DNA of 64,000 bases from Diogma glabrata. Its lineage: Eukaryota > Arthropoda > Insecta > Diptera > Cylindrotomidae. Under the pieces are notes generated by a model. It saw nothing but the letters and a program-made list of their open reading frames with translations, was not told the DNA's origin and did no database searches. Of this stretch, positions 33,788-45,445 are shown piece by piece (within the stretch, counting starts at the first letter, position 1; every line of letters starts with the position of its first letter). The stretch covers positions 389,473,748-389,537,747 of the forward strand of contig OY856187.1 of assembly GCA_963693315.1 (NCBI GenBank), written 5' to 3'. Made by a program: the position numbers and the translations under genes.

Positions 33788-35460
33788 ACTCGTGCCTGAA
33801 AGAAGGGATATTTCCCGAGGAATGGAAGCGCCAACGCCTTGTGCTTATACCAAAAGGTGACAAGCCACCAGAAGAGCTCTCGTCCTACAACCAACTGTGC
33901 ATACCGAACTGGAAATATGTTTGAGAGAATTGTTAATACTCGACTTGAGCAACAAACTGTTGGCGATTGGGACCTTTCTGATCGGCAGTTTGGTTTCTAA
34001 AAGAAACGCGCTACCATTGATGCAATCTGTGTAGTATGTGAGATATCACATAAAGCTTTGAGTGGTAAACGATGGCTGGAGGGTGAAAAACAATATTGTG
34101 CTATTATCACCCTAGATGTTAAAAATGCCTTTAAATCTCCCAACTTGAACCACATTCTCAGTTGAACGAACTGCACATACCTGACTACCTTTTACAAATA
34201 ACAGCCAGTTACTTCACGGGAAAAACTCTGGTCTATGATACCGAAGCAGGTCCTAAGAAGTACAATATAACAGGAGGAGTACCCCAAGTATCGGTCCTTG
34301 GACCACTGTTATGGAACATCATGTACGATGGTGTTCTCAGTGTACGAGTGCCGCAACAAACAACGATTATCGTCTATGCAGATGACATTGCCATAGTTGT
34401 TGTAGCTAAGAACCTCACGGACATTACTAAAAACTGTAACCAGATCATAACCAGCGTTAGAACATGCAGAACAATGCAGGAGTTGGCCGATTACAAAACG
34501 GAAGTCGTACTAATGAGTAGCAGAAAACTGGTGGAAAGTATCGATATCCAAGTTGGTGGACAGAACATAACATCTGGTCAGCACCTGAAGTATCTTGGTG
34601 TCCTTCTAGACCATAAACTCAACCTTAGAGATCACCCGATGTATGCTGGTGACAAAGCCAAATGGGTGGGGGCTGCTCGGTACCGTTAGCACATCAATAT
34701 TGATGTATGCGGGACTCATATGGGCCTCAGCGGTGAAAACGCCATCTTATGTTAAACCTATCAAAACTGTCTATAGACTGACATCGTTGCGCATATGCTG
34801 TGCTTTTCGCACGGTGTGAGATATCGGCTCTGCGTATAGCTACTACACAAGATGATAGTGACCGACGAACACGTGAAGACGGAGAGATCGGCTCTGCGTA
34901 TAGCAACACAAAATGATAGTGACCGACGAACACGCGAAGACTTCATCATATACAGTCATATATATAATGGCAAGAGAAATGGGAAGCTTCCACCAACGGT
35001 CGATGGGCCTTTGTGATGATCTCTGACGTAAAAGCATGAACAAAAGGAAACACAGTGACGTCAACCATCATTTGACGCAGATGATTTCAGGCCATGGATG
35101 TTTCCGTGAGTACTTATACAAGTATAAGCACGTAACGGACCCAAACTGTCGCCACTGTTCTCTGCCGAGAACGCAGAGCACGTTCTAATCGAATGAGGAA
35201 GATTTGCAAACGCACGAAGACTTATTGACCAGTATATGGGATAACCAATCATTCCGTATAGCCTAATGCAATTTATGCTGAACTCAAAATACAACTGGGA
35301 CATAGCGAATGAGATTATCATAAGTAAAATGAAACACAACATTATAACCGAAAGAGTGTTACACTCAACCCCTGCCCAGCGAAGGAATGTCTTAATTAGT
35401 GGTACCGCAGGGATACAACAGGACCACACGAGCAAGGAAGATGTTTTTATCCGATAAAAA
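33788..35460 (+). mobile_element. R1-group LINE fragment
   Basis: Frames in order give CLKEGIFPEEWKRQRLVLIP and KGDKPPEELSSYN (RT fingers), a broken YGF-like block, the RT palm (34162-34689), and a degenerate C-terminal region that ends with a Cys-His-like decayed tail near 35200 (CRHCSLPRTQSTF). There is no ORF1, no endonuclease and no poly-A. A local duplication of ~85 bp at 34810-34945 (atcggctctgcgtatagc twice) broke the frame. Confidence 0.75.
34162..34689 (+). pseudogene. R1-like reverse transcriptase palm
   Basis: 175 aa with ITGGVPQVSVLGPLLWNIMYDG (PQGS reads PQVS), VYADDIAIVVVAKNL (intact catalytic YADD) and HLKYLGVLLDHKLNLRDH (thumb start). The WN-MYD and YADDIA signature is that of R1/LOA-type arthropod LINEs. 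The first catalytic Asp block upstream (LDVKNAF, ~34115) is in frame but preceded by stops. Confidence 0.85.
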
Positions 35461-36025
35461 TCCGCGCGTAGTACTTGGAAAATTGGGTTCCTCGTGTTTT
35501 GAAAAGTTTCATCGTTCTACGATAAATAAAAAAAAGATTGTCTGCATGTTTTACGAATATAATAAACAACGACTCGAAAATTTATTTAATGACAATAAAA
35601 CAAAAAAATGAAAAAATGGAAGAATGAAAAGCATTTATACATTTTATAAAATTATGTGCCAAAGATTTTTTTTGTGAAGGTAATGCAAACCAATATAAAA
35701 AACAAACGGCCACATTTATAAAAAAATTATTATATTTTCTATTTGCGGTATCGGTTATCTCGGTTTACTGATATTTAAATTTATTTTTTATAATATTAAG
35801 AAAATTGTGGAAAATGTATCGTTAAAAAATGGCGAAAAAATTAACGCCTCATTTATAAATCACACGCATACATTTTCAATTTACAACTTAAAAATACGAC
35901 CACTATCTTTACGTAATGACGTTACCAAAAATATTAGTCTATGAAAGATTCATGGTATCATACATCAAATAATTTTGTATTTTGATTTAAAAATTTAATG
36001 TGATTAACATGATTTAAAAATGTTA
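35461..36025. other. Intron sequence, nothing recognised
   Basis: AT-rich; the short frame 35399-35611 has no known features. Confidence 0.4.
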
Positions 36026-36029
36026 AAAT

Positions 36030-37315
36030 ATGGAGGGGCTGAAATCTCACAGCTCTGAAATATCAAGACTTCGGTCTGGGTTAAGGATTTTGATATAGTT
36101 TTCGGCAAAAAACTTTTATGAGGACATGGTTTTTAGTTTTGGGCAGCGATGTATATCAAACATAACACTTTGTTAAAGTATTTTTTTATCTCTGTTTAAA
36201 AATTTATTACAAAACTAACACGAAACATCAATTCGTTGCCGGAAAATTATAATCGAAATTCCGAAAATATTGTTAAATTAAATAAAATCAAACTTTTTCC
36301 ATAACTCCAAAAATATTCCAAAAATTAGAACAAAACAAAATATTTAAACTTTTTCTAAATTCCGATAATATTCCAAAAATTCTTAAAAATTTAAACTTTT
36401 CCGAAATTCTAAAAATATTGCAAAAATTATTACAAAATCAAAAATTAAAACTTTTTCAAAAATTTCAAAAATTATAATAAAATCAAAAATAAAAAATTTT
36501 TCAAAATTCTAAAAATATTCCAAAAATTCTTACAAAATCAAAAAATGAAACTTTTTTCAAAATTCTAAATACATATATATATAAAATTCAAAAATTCTAT
36601 TTTTTTTCAAAATTTTAAAAATATTGCAAAAATTATAACAAAATCAAAAATTGAAACTTTTTTTCATAATTCCAAAAATATTCTAAAATTTAGAATGAAA
36701 TCAAATATTTAAACTTTTTCTAAATTCCAATAAAAATCCAAAAATTCTTAAAATTTCAAACTTTTTTCAAAATTCTAAAAATATTTCAAAAATTATTACA
36801 AAATCAAAAATTGAAAATTTTTTCAAAATTCCAAAAATTATAATAATATCAAAAATTTTTCAAAATTCTAAAAATATTCAATAAATTCTTACAAAATCAA
36901 AAATTAAAACTTTTTCCGAAATTCTAAGAACATTGCGAAAATTATTACAAAATCAAAAATACAAACTTTTTCAAAATTCCAAAAATATTTCCAAAACTAT
37001 AACAAATTCAAAAATTTCCATGTCCAATTTCATTTTCAATTACATTTACGTCATAAAAACAGCTACATTTTTTTTTCCAAAAAATTGGTTAAAAAAATAA
37101 ATGAAATCATTTTTTGACACACTTGACATTTTTTTTTTGACAAACTTATAATACCATAATTCTCTATAATAATAAAAAAATTTCATGTCATACAAACTAT
37201 TAATTTTATTTTTTTTCTAAAAAAAATTGGGTTCAAAATAAATAAAAACCTTTTTTTTGACACCCTTTGCAACATTTTTTTTGACAAACTTATAATGCAT
37301 TAGTCTAGTTCTCAA

Positions 37316-37346
<31 letters not shown>

Positions 37347-37880
37347 CTCAATAATAATAATAAAATTCATTTCAAACAAACAATTTTATTTTTACCCAAA
37401 AAATTGGGTAAAAAAATAAATAAAAATCTTTCTTTTGACACACTTGACAACATTTTTTGACAAACTTATAATGCAATAATCTAGTTTTTGATCTCACATA
37501 CCAATCCTTACCATCAAGATTTCTCCAAATTTAATGTTCCTACTTGTAATCACTTAAAATGAACGTTTTTTAAGCCAAAAATATGAAAATTTGCGATTTT
37601 TGACACACATAATAATTTTTTTGACACACTTTCGGTACAGTTATCGAACACAGCGTCCTTTCGAACCTGTCCCTTGAGTATACCTATTTTTAGAAAAAAA
37701 TTTTTGAAATCCCTCCAGCGGTTTTCCCTGCAGCGTAGGTAATGACGGCCGGCCGGCCGGCTTACAGACAGACATACATTTTAACTTCGAGAAATGCCAA
37801 AAAAAGTGGGGGTAAGAATTTCACTTTGAGCTCATGAATGTAATACTTAGGTCTTTCCAACCCCCCCTCCCCAGTTGCTT
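36030..37880 (-). repeat. Repeat-R, full-length copy (inverted relative to 50.4 kb)
   Basis: Landmarks on this strand in order: atatggaggggctgaaatct, gacttcggtctgggttaagg, gggcagcgatgtatatcaaa, a ~700-bp minisatellite built of ccaaaaatattcc / tcaaaattctaaa words, a second array of three ~135-bp units each with ttttttgacacac and acaaacttataat, gaacacagcgtcctttcg, the ggccggccgg / cagacagacata cluster and ctcatgaatgtaatactta. The copy at 50437-51925 has all of these in reverse order and complement. It has no coding capacity. Confidence 0.85.
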
Positions 37881-38225
37881 CAGTCAAATCGAACACGGCT
37901 ATTATTAAAATTAATTAAATTGACTAAAAGAAAGGCTATTTTATTTTGATTTCAAATATATTTTAAGTTTTTACAAAAAATTATTGAATTTTTCACATAA
38001 ATAAATGAATAATCCTATCCAAGTAAAATCTAATTTAATAACTAAATTAGGTTTTGAAAATCTAAAAAACTTAAATATTTATTTTAAAATTTAAATTAAT
38101 TAAAAAAGGCTGAAAAAGATATTTCCAAATATCAGCTGTTCGAGATGCATAAAAATATGTACTTTTTAAGGTTATTTTAAACATATATCGTTGCTCTTCT
38201 TGCTTATAAAAATAGCAAGTGCAAA
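37881..38225. other. Intron sequence, nothing recognised
   Basis: AT-rich, no feature seen. Confidence 0.4.
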
Positions 38226-38227
38226 TA

Positions 38228-38765
38228 AAGTATTTTTTCGGCAAACGGCTGCAAAGTTTAACTTTACTGCCGCTAGGGAGTTAGCTAAAGTTTTACTTTT
38301 TAGCCTGACAGCAAAAGTAACGTCTAGCGACAGCAAAAGTAACGCCATTTTTATTTTATATTACGGAGGCTGTAAAGTAGCATTTGTTATTTGTTAGTTT
38401 GTTATTTTTTCAAACATATTGTATAACCATGACAACAAAAAATAAGTTGATTCTCATATTATGAAATTTTGAAAAGGCTGCTTTGATAAAAAAATTTTAT
38501 TCATACAAATTTAAATTGTTTTTTCTCTTTTTTGGAAGTAATTATGACGATACAAATTCATATTTATAAAAAGTTTGATGTATTAATTTCATATTTATAA
38601 AAAAATTAAACGTTTGCCGAAAAAATACTGTATTTAATTCGGAGCTAAAGTGACTTTTTGTGTTTCGTCTATAATTGTCTGCCTCCCTGCGGTCGGCCGT
38701 CAAACTATAGACTCAACACAAAAGTATCACTTTAGCTCCTAATTAAATAATGTACTATGTTTCAC
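38228..38765. repeat. Nested hairpins (MITE-like)
   Basis: agtattttttcggcaaacg (38228) pairs with cgtttgccgaaaaaatact (ending near 38629). Directly after, ttaattcggagctaaagtga pairs with tcactttagctcctaattaa around a GC-rich loop (gcctccctgcggtcggccg), ending near 38750. The two hairpins share the junction, suggesting one MITE inserted at the edge of another. Confidence 0.68.
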
Positions 38766-38919
38766 ACTCAAACACAAAAGAAAAAACAAAAAATGTATTT
38801 GGTATAAAATAAAATACCAAAAAAAGTAACGAATACTTTATTTTTCGATTCTTTCTTTCATTCTTTTTGTATAAAGAAAAAACAAATCGTATTTGTATTG
38901 TATCTAATAGGTACTTTTA

Positions 38920-39429
38920 TACTAAGTTTACACCAGGATCTAATAGGTACTATACTTATTAGGTCGAGTATGGTCGATGTAAACAGTTATCAAAAAAGTA
39001 CGTACCAAATATTTGGTAGGATGATTTGCTACGTATCAAATTAGGTACGTAACAAATAGGTATTATTTTTACGGTGTGAACACTAAAATTAGGTATGACA
39101 TTTAAAATAAAAATAAATCAACTTATTTTATAAATATATATTTATATTTGATGTGATTTTTTTGCTGAAATTAAAAGTAAAATAAATTTTAACATAATAA
39201 ATAACTAAATATTTTAACATAATAAATGTTTTGTTTTTTATAAAAAATATATATGGAAATTATTTTTTCCTAACCAAAAAATTAACAATGAGAAGGACGC
39301 GCTAAAAATTAATGTGTCATACCTAATTAATAAGAGTTTACATCACCGTATCAAATTTAAAAAGTATGATGGTGAAAATGGCTAGCAAATTTGATTCGTA
39401 GCAAATTAGATACTGTGGTAAACTTAGTA
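38920..39429. mobile_element. 510-bp MITE with TTA target duplication
   Basis: The ends TACTAAGTTTACACCA and the complement of TACTAAGTTTACCACA are flanked by TTA on both sides (38917-38919, 39430-39432). A 3-bp TTA duplication is what PIF/Harbinger elements make. The interior contains several ttaggtac/gtacctaa and ataccta words and is non-coding. Confidence 0.7.
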
Positions 39430-39907
39430 TTAGTAACGAATACTTTATTTTATGAGTAATCGGTACTTTCGGGTAGTCAGAGTAACGAGTAAAAAGTACC
39501 GAATAGTTACTACCTGCTCATCACTACTATCCATCATAATCCAACCTCTTCCAATCTATTCTGTGTTTTTTTTTTTTTATTTTTTTTATTTAAAGGCTTA
39601 GCTCCAGTTTTGGAGCCATATGGCCCATCAATTTAAAAGTATCAATTACAGTATCAATTTTAAAGTATCAATTACAGTAAAAAAAAAAAATTTGTTTTTA
39701 ACTATAAATATATATGAAATTTTTATGAAAATATATTCGTTGGAAAACTTTTCCTTATTCAAAAAAAACTTGCCCTTTCACTCACCTTTCATATGTAGAT
39801 CAAATTGTTCATACCATTCAAACTTCAATCCCACTCATTCTGATAAAGTCATACACCTCATTTGCCATTCTATCTATTTTTAAGATTTCAGTCAAACCTC
39901 TTCCACT

Positions 39908-40615
39908 CTAGAGGACATTGTACTGCGACCTGATCTGGTCGTGCACAGGACACACCAGAATCAGATGCTCAATATCCTCCACCACACCACATCTTTCACA
40001 CAAATTATTTTCACTCAGATGACGTTTGTACAGACACTCCTTCCAATTGCCATGGTTCATTCTTATCCTTTCAATCGTTCTTATCATTTTAGTACTTCCC
40101 TTGAGGCCCTTATAATAAGGTTTTCTCAAAGGAATACTCTCTAGCTCTCTGTACTTTTTGCCTTTCACTTGACTTTTAATCTCATATTCAATCTCCCATT
40201 TTCTCCAAATCATATCCTGAAACATCCTAAGTACATCTCTTGCACCCTTCTTTCCATACACAATGGCTTGCTCATTCAAGCTTCCCCTTTTCGCTAACAT
40301 ATCAGCTCTTTCATTCCCAGCGATCCGACAGTGTGCTGGTATCCATTGTATGGATACGTCACACTGCTGTCCTCTCACTAGCTCATATATCATATCCACA
40401 TATACATTGCCCTGGCTACCTCCTCCGTTTTGTAGCAAGATCTTTCCACTCTTGGAATCAGAGAATATTACTATCCTCCTCATCCTTTCATTTAATCCCA
40501 ACTTGATGCCTTCGTACATTCCAATCAACTCAGCATTCATTATACAGATGCCATTCTCCATTTTACACGAGTATTGTGGCAGGCACAAACACTCCCACCC
40601 CACATCCATCTTCAT
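39908..40615 (-). pseudogene. LINE-C RNase H domain and C-terminal Cys-His motif
   Basis: With the end of the preceding frame (VVYTDASVNEDGCGVGVF), this 235-aa frame carries the RNase H residues: MNAELIGMYEGI (Glu), IFSDSKSG (Asp) and IQWIPAHCRIAGNERADMLA (His and Asp). It ends with WKECLYKRHLSENNLCERCGVVEDIEHLI, the C-X2-C...H motif found at the end of I-, R1- and Loner-type ORF2. A one-base shift near 40590 separates it from the RT frame. All RNase H active-site residues are present. Confidence 0.88.
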
Positions 40616-42329
40616 TCACACTAGCATCTGTATAGACAACAAAATATGCATGATACAACAGTTTAACACTCAACCACAGTCTTTTGATTATGGTTTCATT
40701 CATTTCATTCTTGTTATGTTTCCCAAATTCCAAACATACTACAAGGTTTGCAGGTTTAACCCCTGGACCTTGATTTCCAATTGACAAAAACTCGTTTAGG
40801 TTTTCGGTCAAAATGGTTGTCCTATACATGTTTTTAAAAGGGGGTTTGATCTGCAACCTTGTTAACATTTCCTCAATTAGTTGATTTTTGTTAGTTTTCA
40901 TTCGCACTATCTCTCTTACTGTGATCCACTCTCCTTTATAATCCAGAGGTGAATCACCAACTTCCGAATAAAGACAGTGAATTGGGGTCGAATTTATCGC
41001 CCCCAATACCATCCTTACACATGCATTCTCAACTTTCATCAACTTACGAAAACCAACTACAGAACCATCACCATACACTCCAATTCCATCCGCAATTTTT
41101 GTGGAAACTAACGCCTTTCTTAACATATCAGTCACTCCAGGGTGAGCTCTCCATTTTGGTTTGCTCACTCTTTTGATCACATTCAATCTTTTCTTACACC
41201 AATCGGCCAGGAACTCCATGTGTTTCTTAAAGTTCAAGCGCCGATCGATCCAAATACCCGAATACTTAACCACATTCATTTGTTCAATCCTATCGCTCTC
41301 AATTCTCACATCTAATACTATTTGTGGTCCTATTCTAAAACTCATGCAGCTACATTTATTCACGTTCACTTTGAGATTTAAACTCTTCAGTTTTGACACA
41401 ACCTGGTTCACACCCTGTTGTGCTTTCTGAATCGCTTGATCTGCAGATCTACCCATTCCAACGACAACGATATCATCTGCAAATTGCAGAATGATTAACT
41501 CGCTGTCACTGATCTGGTGTATTTCTCTTGTATATAGATTAAACAAAGTTGGCGAAATTTTACTACCTTGTGGCAGTCCTAATCCCACCTCCTCCATCAA
41601 TCTAAACGTTTTTCCATTCAGTATTATTCTCCTTCCACTCATAAACTAATGTATCCAATCAGTCCATTTCTTCGGAAATCCCAAGTCGATAAGGACTTGA
41701 ATCAATTTCCTAGGAACAACATAATCATATGCTCTCTCAACATCCAAAAATACCGTTACAATCTTTCTTTTATCCTTTCTCACTTCCCATACAAACTTCT
41801 CCACACACTCTACTGCAGAGTGTTTCTTTCTAAAACCATATGTCGTATCTGGTAACAAACTATTCTCATTTATAAATTTCTCCATTCGCTCTTTCAGCAT
41901 TCCATTCACCAATTTCATTAAAACATTTAACATACAAATACCCCTATAGTTTGTTGCCACTTCAGGATCCTTGTCCTTCTTGGGTATTGGAACCACTCTG
42001 CATTCCCTCCATTTATCCGGTATTTTATTTTCCATCCATGTTTTATTGAGTAAGGAAAGCAAATTTTGTTTTGCTTCCGTACCCAACTTCTCAATCATCC
42101 TATAATTCACTTTGTTCGTCCCTGGAGTAGTAGGTTTTGATTTGTCCAATACTTCCATGAACTCACTCCATTCAAACGGGCCACTCACATCTTCTCTTAC
42201 ATTTCCATTATCATTCAGGAGAATCCCATTCAAAGCATCATTCACATTTGTCATCATTCTCATAAATTCAGAACCTTTCTCACGATCTTCCAAAACCACA
42301 TTCCTTCCACCAACTTTCATTCCTCGCAC
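40563..42329 (-). pseudogene. LINE-C reverse transcriptase, two frames
   Basis: The upstream part (42329-41646) has KWRECRVVPIPKKDKDPEVA, NYRGICMLNVLMK, LLPDTTYGFRKKHSAVECV and VTVFLDVERAYDYV (catalytic Asp), and ends at a stop near 41645. The downstream part (41642-40563) has GLPQGSKISPTLFNLYTREI, LQFADDIVVVGMG (intact FADD), LNLKVNVNKCSCMSF, the thumb WIDRRLNFKKHMEFL and the connection to RNase H. One stop (SGR after WIH) separates the halves, so this copy was inactivated only recently. Confidence 0.9.
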
Positions 42330-42341
42330 TCTATTGAACTT

Positions 42342-43217
42342 CTACCATACATCCCTTGTTGTCGTTCCTTGTGTCATTTCTGACACAAAATTTCGCCAAC
42401 ATTTTCTTTTCGCTTTACGGATGGCTTTCTTTAACTTCGCTCTCTTTCTTGACAGCGTAATTCTGTTTTCGGTGCAAATACACCGGTTAAAGTCTCGTAA
42501 GGCCATCCGCTTCTTTTCATACCAGTACTGGATCTCATTATTCCACCAAGTTTTCACTCGAATATCTTTCATATCAACTGTTCTAACGCATATTTCATTC
42601 ATTCTCTCTATTTCATTTTCAAGTTGTTCCGCATTCGCAACATCATTCATTCTGAGAATCTCCTCCATTCGTTCCACCCATTTCTTCTCATTCATCAGTT
42701 CCCGTTTGTCCTTATAGAGCCTATTATCTCTCACATTCATTTCGATCATGTAATGATCCCCACCCAAATTCTCTTCGCTAACGTTCCAAGTGATCTCAGG
42801 TGCTAGCTCGATCGAAACCAAAGAGACGTCGATCGCACTAGCTACCCCAGCACTAGATACTCTCGCTAACCTCGTTGGTCTACCGTCATTTAAAATAACT
42901 AATTCGCTATCTTGAATGAGGCCACTCAACTGGGTTCCTCTCGCACAATTTCGCACATACAGATTCTTATTGATTTCTGTAACACTCGGTTTTGTTTTAA
43001 AGTAGATCTCTTTCGCCCGATGATAAGTTACTCGTTCACTCGTTCTAATTATGGCTATTTGCTTTTCTTGATAAAATACCGGACACTTTTTACTACTGCT
43101 GAAATGGTCTCCTGTACAATTGGCGCATTTTATTTGATCACATTTATCTGCATGGGCGTCTGCCTCCACCTCAGCACATCTACCACATATTGGTGTTCTG
43201 GTGCACCGTAATTTAGA
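42342..43217 (-). pseudogene. LINE-C ORF1 zinc-knuckle end fused to endonuclease C-terminus
   Basis: The N-terminal part has RCTRTPICGRCAEV...DKC and KCANCTGDHFSSSKKCPVF, gag-type zinc knuckles from the end of ORF1, followed by the usual basic helix (YHRAKEIYF). Then, without a stop, it becomes the tail of an APE-type endonuclease: NCARGTQLSGLIQDSELVIL, RVSSAGVASAIDVSLVS and EENLGGDHYMIEM (the terminal G-DH motif), and continues into the linker before RT. The ORF1 stop, the ORF2 start and about two thirds of the endonuclease are missing, so a deletion has fused the two reading frames. Confidence 0.88.
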
Positions 43218-43232
43218 ATGTCTATTCTGTGT

Positions 43233-43900
43233 GTACCTTCTGCTTAACTATAATTCTACAAAAACCATCGTGAGGTTAACGATAAATTTTTATACGATCA
43301 ATGACAAATGGTTGAAAATAATGATAATAAGAAAATACTGAAATAGCAGCTTTTGTTCTTCTATATTTTATTTACAGAAAATGAAGCTATGCAAAAATAA
43401 TGATGGAAAAAAAATATTCTATGATTTTTAGCACTATCTGTCATATAAATAATTAATTTTCTTATTAATATCGCAACGATATAAATTTGAACGAAACGGC
43501 TAAAAGACAATTAGAGCAATAATTTTGAAAAACTACATTATCGAAAAATTTAAATGCCGTAAATGGAATTTTTATGAAGGAATTTTTATGAAAAGGGAAT
43601 AATTTTTATGTTCTATCAAAAACAAGTGCGAATAAAATTCGCTCGCCAAGGGTTCCGTGAATGTAAAAGAACACAATATAAAAAATAAATGACATAAAGT
43701 TATGTTGTAAAGTCTTTATATCGCCAGACTATGGACGCATAACAGAATAAATGTTTAATCGTAAACGTCAATCGTAAATGTCAATCACATCTACATTGAT
43801 CAAAAATGTTACTTGAGGTTAAATCTTATCCATAGCTGTTTATGTTAGCTAAAGAAAGATTTAACCAGTATTTTAATGGTCTAAATAGGGAATATTTGTT
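43233..43900. other. Intron sequence, nothing recognised
   Basis: AT-rich; no feature seen. Confidence 0.4.
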
Positions 43901-43904
43901 CTAT

Positions 43905-45445
43905 AAATCAGCGTCGAAATATAGGGTGGTATACATACACTTAAAATAGCACTTTTTTTTATCAATAACTAAAAAACTGTGCATCGCAGAATTCTAAAAA
44001 ATGTTGCAATGCTTCTTAAATTAAGTGTTCTTTCAAATGACACCCCAGTCGTTTGGTTCGAAAAAAGTTTTTTTACCCTTCCCACACCCATTTCCTAAAC
44101 ACACAGAAATATAATTATTTGAGAGTTCGCTATAATTTTCGTTCAAAATATAGCAAACTTCCTGTCTCTATGAATTTTTTAAATTTTTTCTGCTATCAGT
44201 GTCGAAACGTAGGGGGGGAACGGTCTGGAATTTACACATTTTTTAGAATAACTCCAAAACTGTGTACCGCAAAATTCTAAAAAAAATTGCAATGTTTCTG
44301 AAATTCGGTGCTCTTTCAAATGATACCCTACTCGCTTGGGTCAAAAAAAGTTTTTTCAAAGGGTCGAAAAAAGTTTATTATAGCAAACTTTCTGTCTCTA
44401 TGAATTTTTTGAATTTTTTCTGTCAATCTGTGTCGAAACGTAGGGGGGGGGGGGGAACGGTCTGGAATTTGCACATTTTTTAGAACAACTCCGAAGCTGT
44501 GTGCCGCAAAATTCTAAAAAATGTTGCAATGTTTTGGAAATTTAGTGCTCTTTTAAATGATACCCCACTCGCTTGGGTCAAAATAAGTTTTTTTTTACCC
44601 CCCTTACACCCATCCCCTAAACACACTGAAATATAATTATTTGAGAGTTCGCTATAATTTTCGTTCAAAATATAGCAAATTTCCTGTCTCTATGAATTTT
44701 TTCAATTTTTTTTGTCAATCAGTGTCGAAACGTAGGGTGGGGGAACGGTCTGGAATTTGCACATTTTTTAGAATAACTCAAAAACTGTGTACCGTAAAAT
44801 TCTAAAAAAAATTGCAAAGTTTCTGAAATTCGGTTCTCTTTCAAATGACACCCCACTCGTTGGAGTAAAAAAAGTTTTTTTTCACCCATCCCCACGCCAA
44901 TCCCTTAAAAGCACAAAAATATAATTATTTGAGAGTTCGCTGTATTTTTCGTTCAGAGTTTATCAAACTTCCTGTCTTTGTGAATTTTTTCAGATTTTTC
45001 TGTTAATTAGGCTCGAAATGCAAGGGGGGGACCAACTTTTTGTGTCACTTTATTGATAATAATTCAAAAACTATGCATTGCAAAATTCTAAAAAAAATGG
45101 CAATATTTCTAAAATCAAGTGCTCTTTCAAATGACACCCCACATGACCTGGTTTAAATGATGTTTTTACCCCTTAACATTCCCACCCCTTTAATAAATAT
45201 AGTTATTAGTATCTGCCACTTTTCTATATTTTTCATTAAAAACCTACTCAATTTTCTATCATTCCAAATATATTTCAAGATTTTCGATGAAGTAGGGTCG
45301 GAGTTATTCGGGGCAATAAAACATCCAGAAAACGTCATTTTTCGAAATTATACAAAAAATGGTGAGGTGTAAAATTCCAAAATATATTTTTAAATAATGC
45401 TGAAATGAAGCCCTTTCATATGGTACCCTACTCGTTTCGATAAAA
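43905..45445 (+). repeat. Tandem array of ~290-bp units (about 5 copies)
   Basis: Each unit has gtcgaaacgtaggg, a G run, aacggtctggaatttgcaca, ttttttagaataactc, actgtgt-ccgcaaaattc, ctctttcaaatgacacccca, ctcgcttgggt, and ataattatttgagagttcgc. Units start near 43912, 44205 (short, about 225 bp), 44432, 44725 and 45010. The last unit decays toward 45440, where LINE-A begins. G-run length varies from 4 to 13, which points to slippage. Confidence 0.87.

Larger units (their letters stand above)
39567..43220 (-). mobile_element. LINE-C (I/Loner-like, with RNase H), 12-bp TSD, internally deleted
   Basis: The 12-bp target duplication TCTATTCTGTGT lies at 39555-39566 and 43221-43232. The minus-strand 3' end is a poly-A (T run at 39567-39580) preceded by a hairpin ggctccaaaactggagctaa. 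Coding order on the minus strand is zinc knuckles, endonuclease tail, RT, RNase H, terminal Cys/His motif. Only about 3.65 kb remain. The 5' end is truncated inside ORF1, and most of the endonuclease is deleted. Confidence 0.92.

Noticed and set aside
34727..35435. Minus-strand frames of 62-124 aa over the R1-like LINE
   Set aside because: Antisense shadows of the RT gene and its local tandem duplication.
40240..43211. Plus-strand frames of 60-200 aa across 40.2-43.2 kb
   Set aside because: They lie antisense to the clear LINE-C RT, RNase H and gag frames and are shadows.
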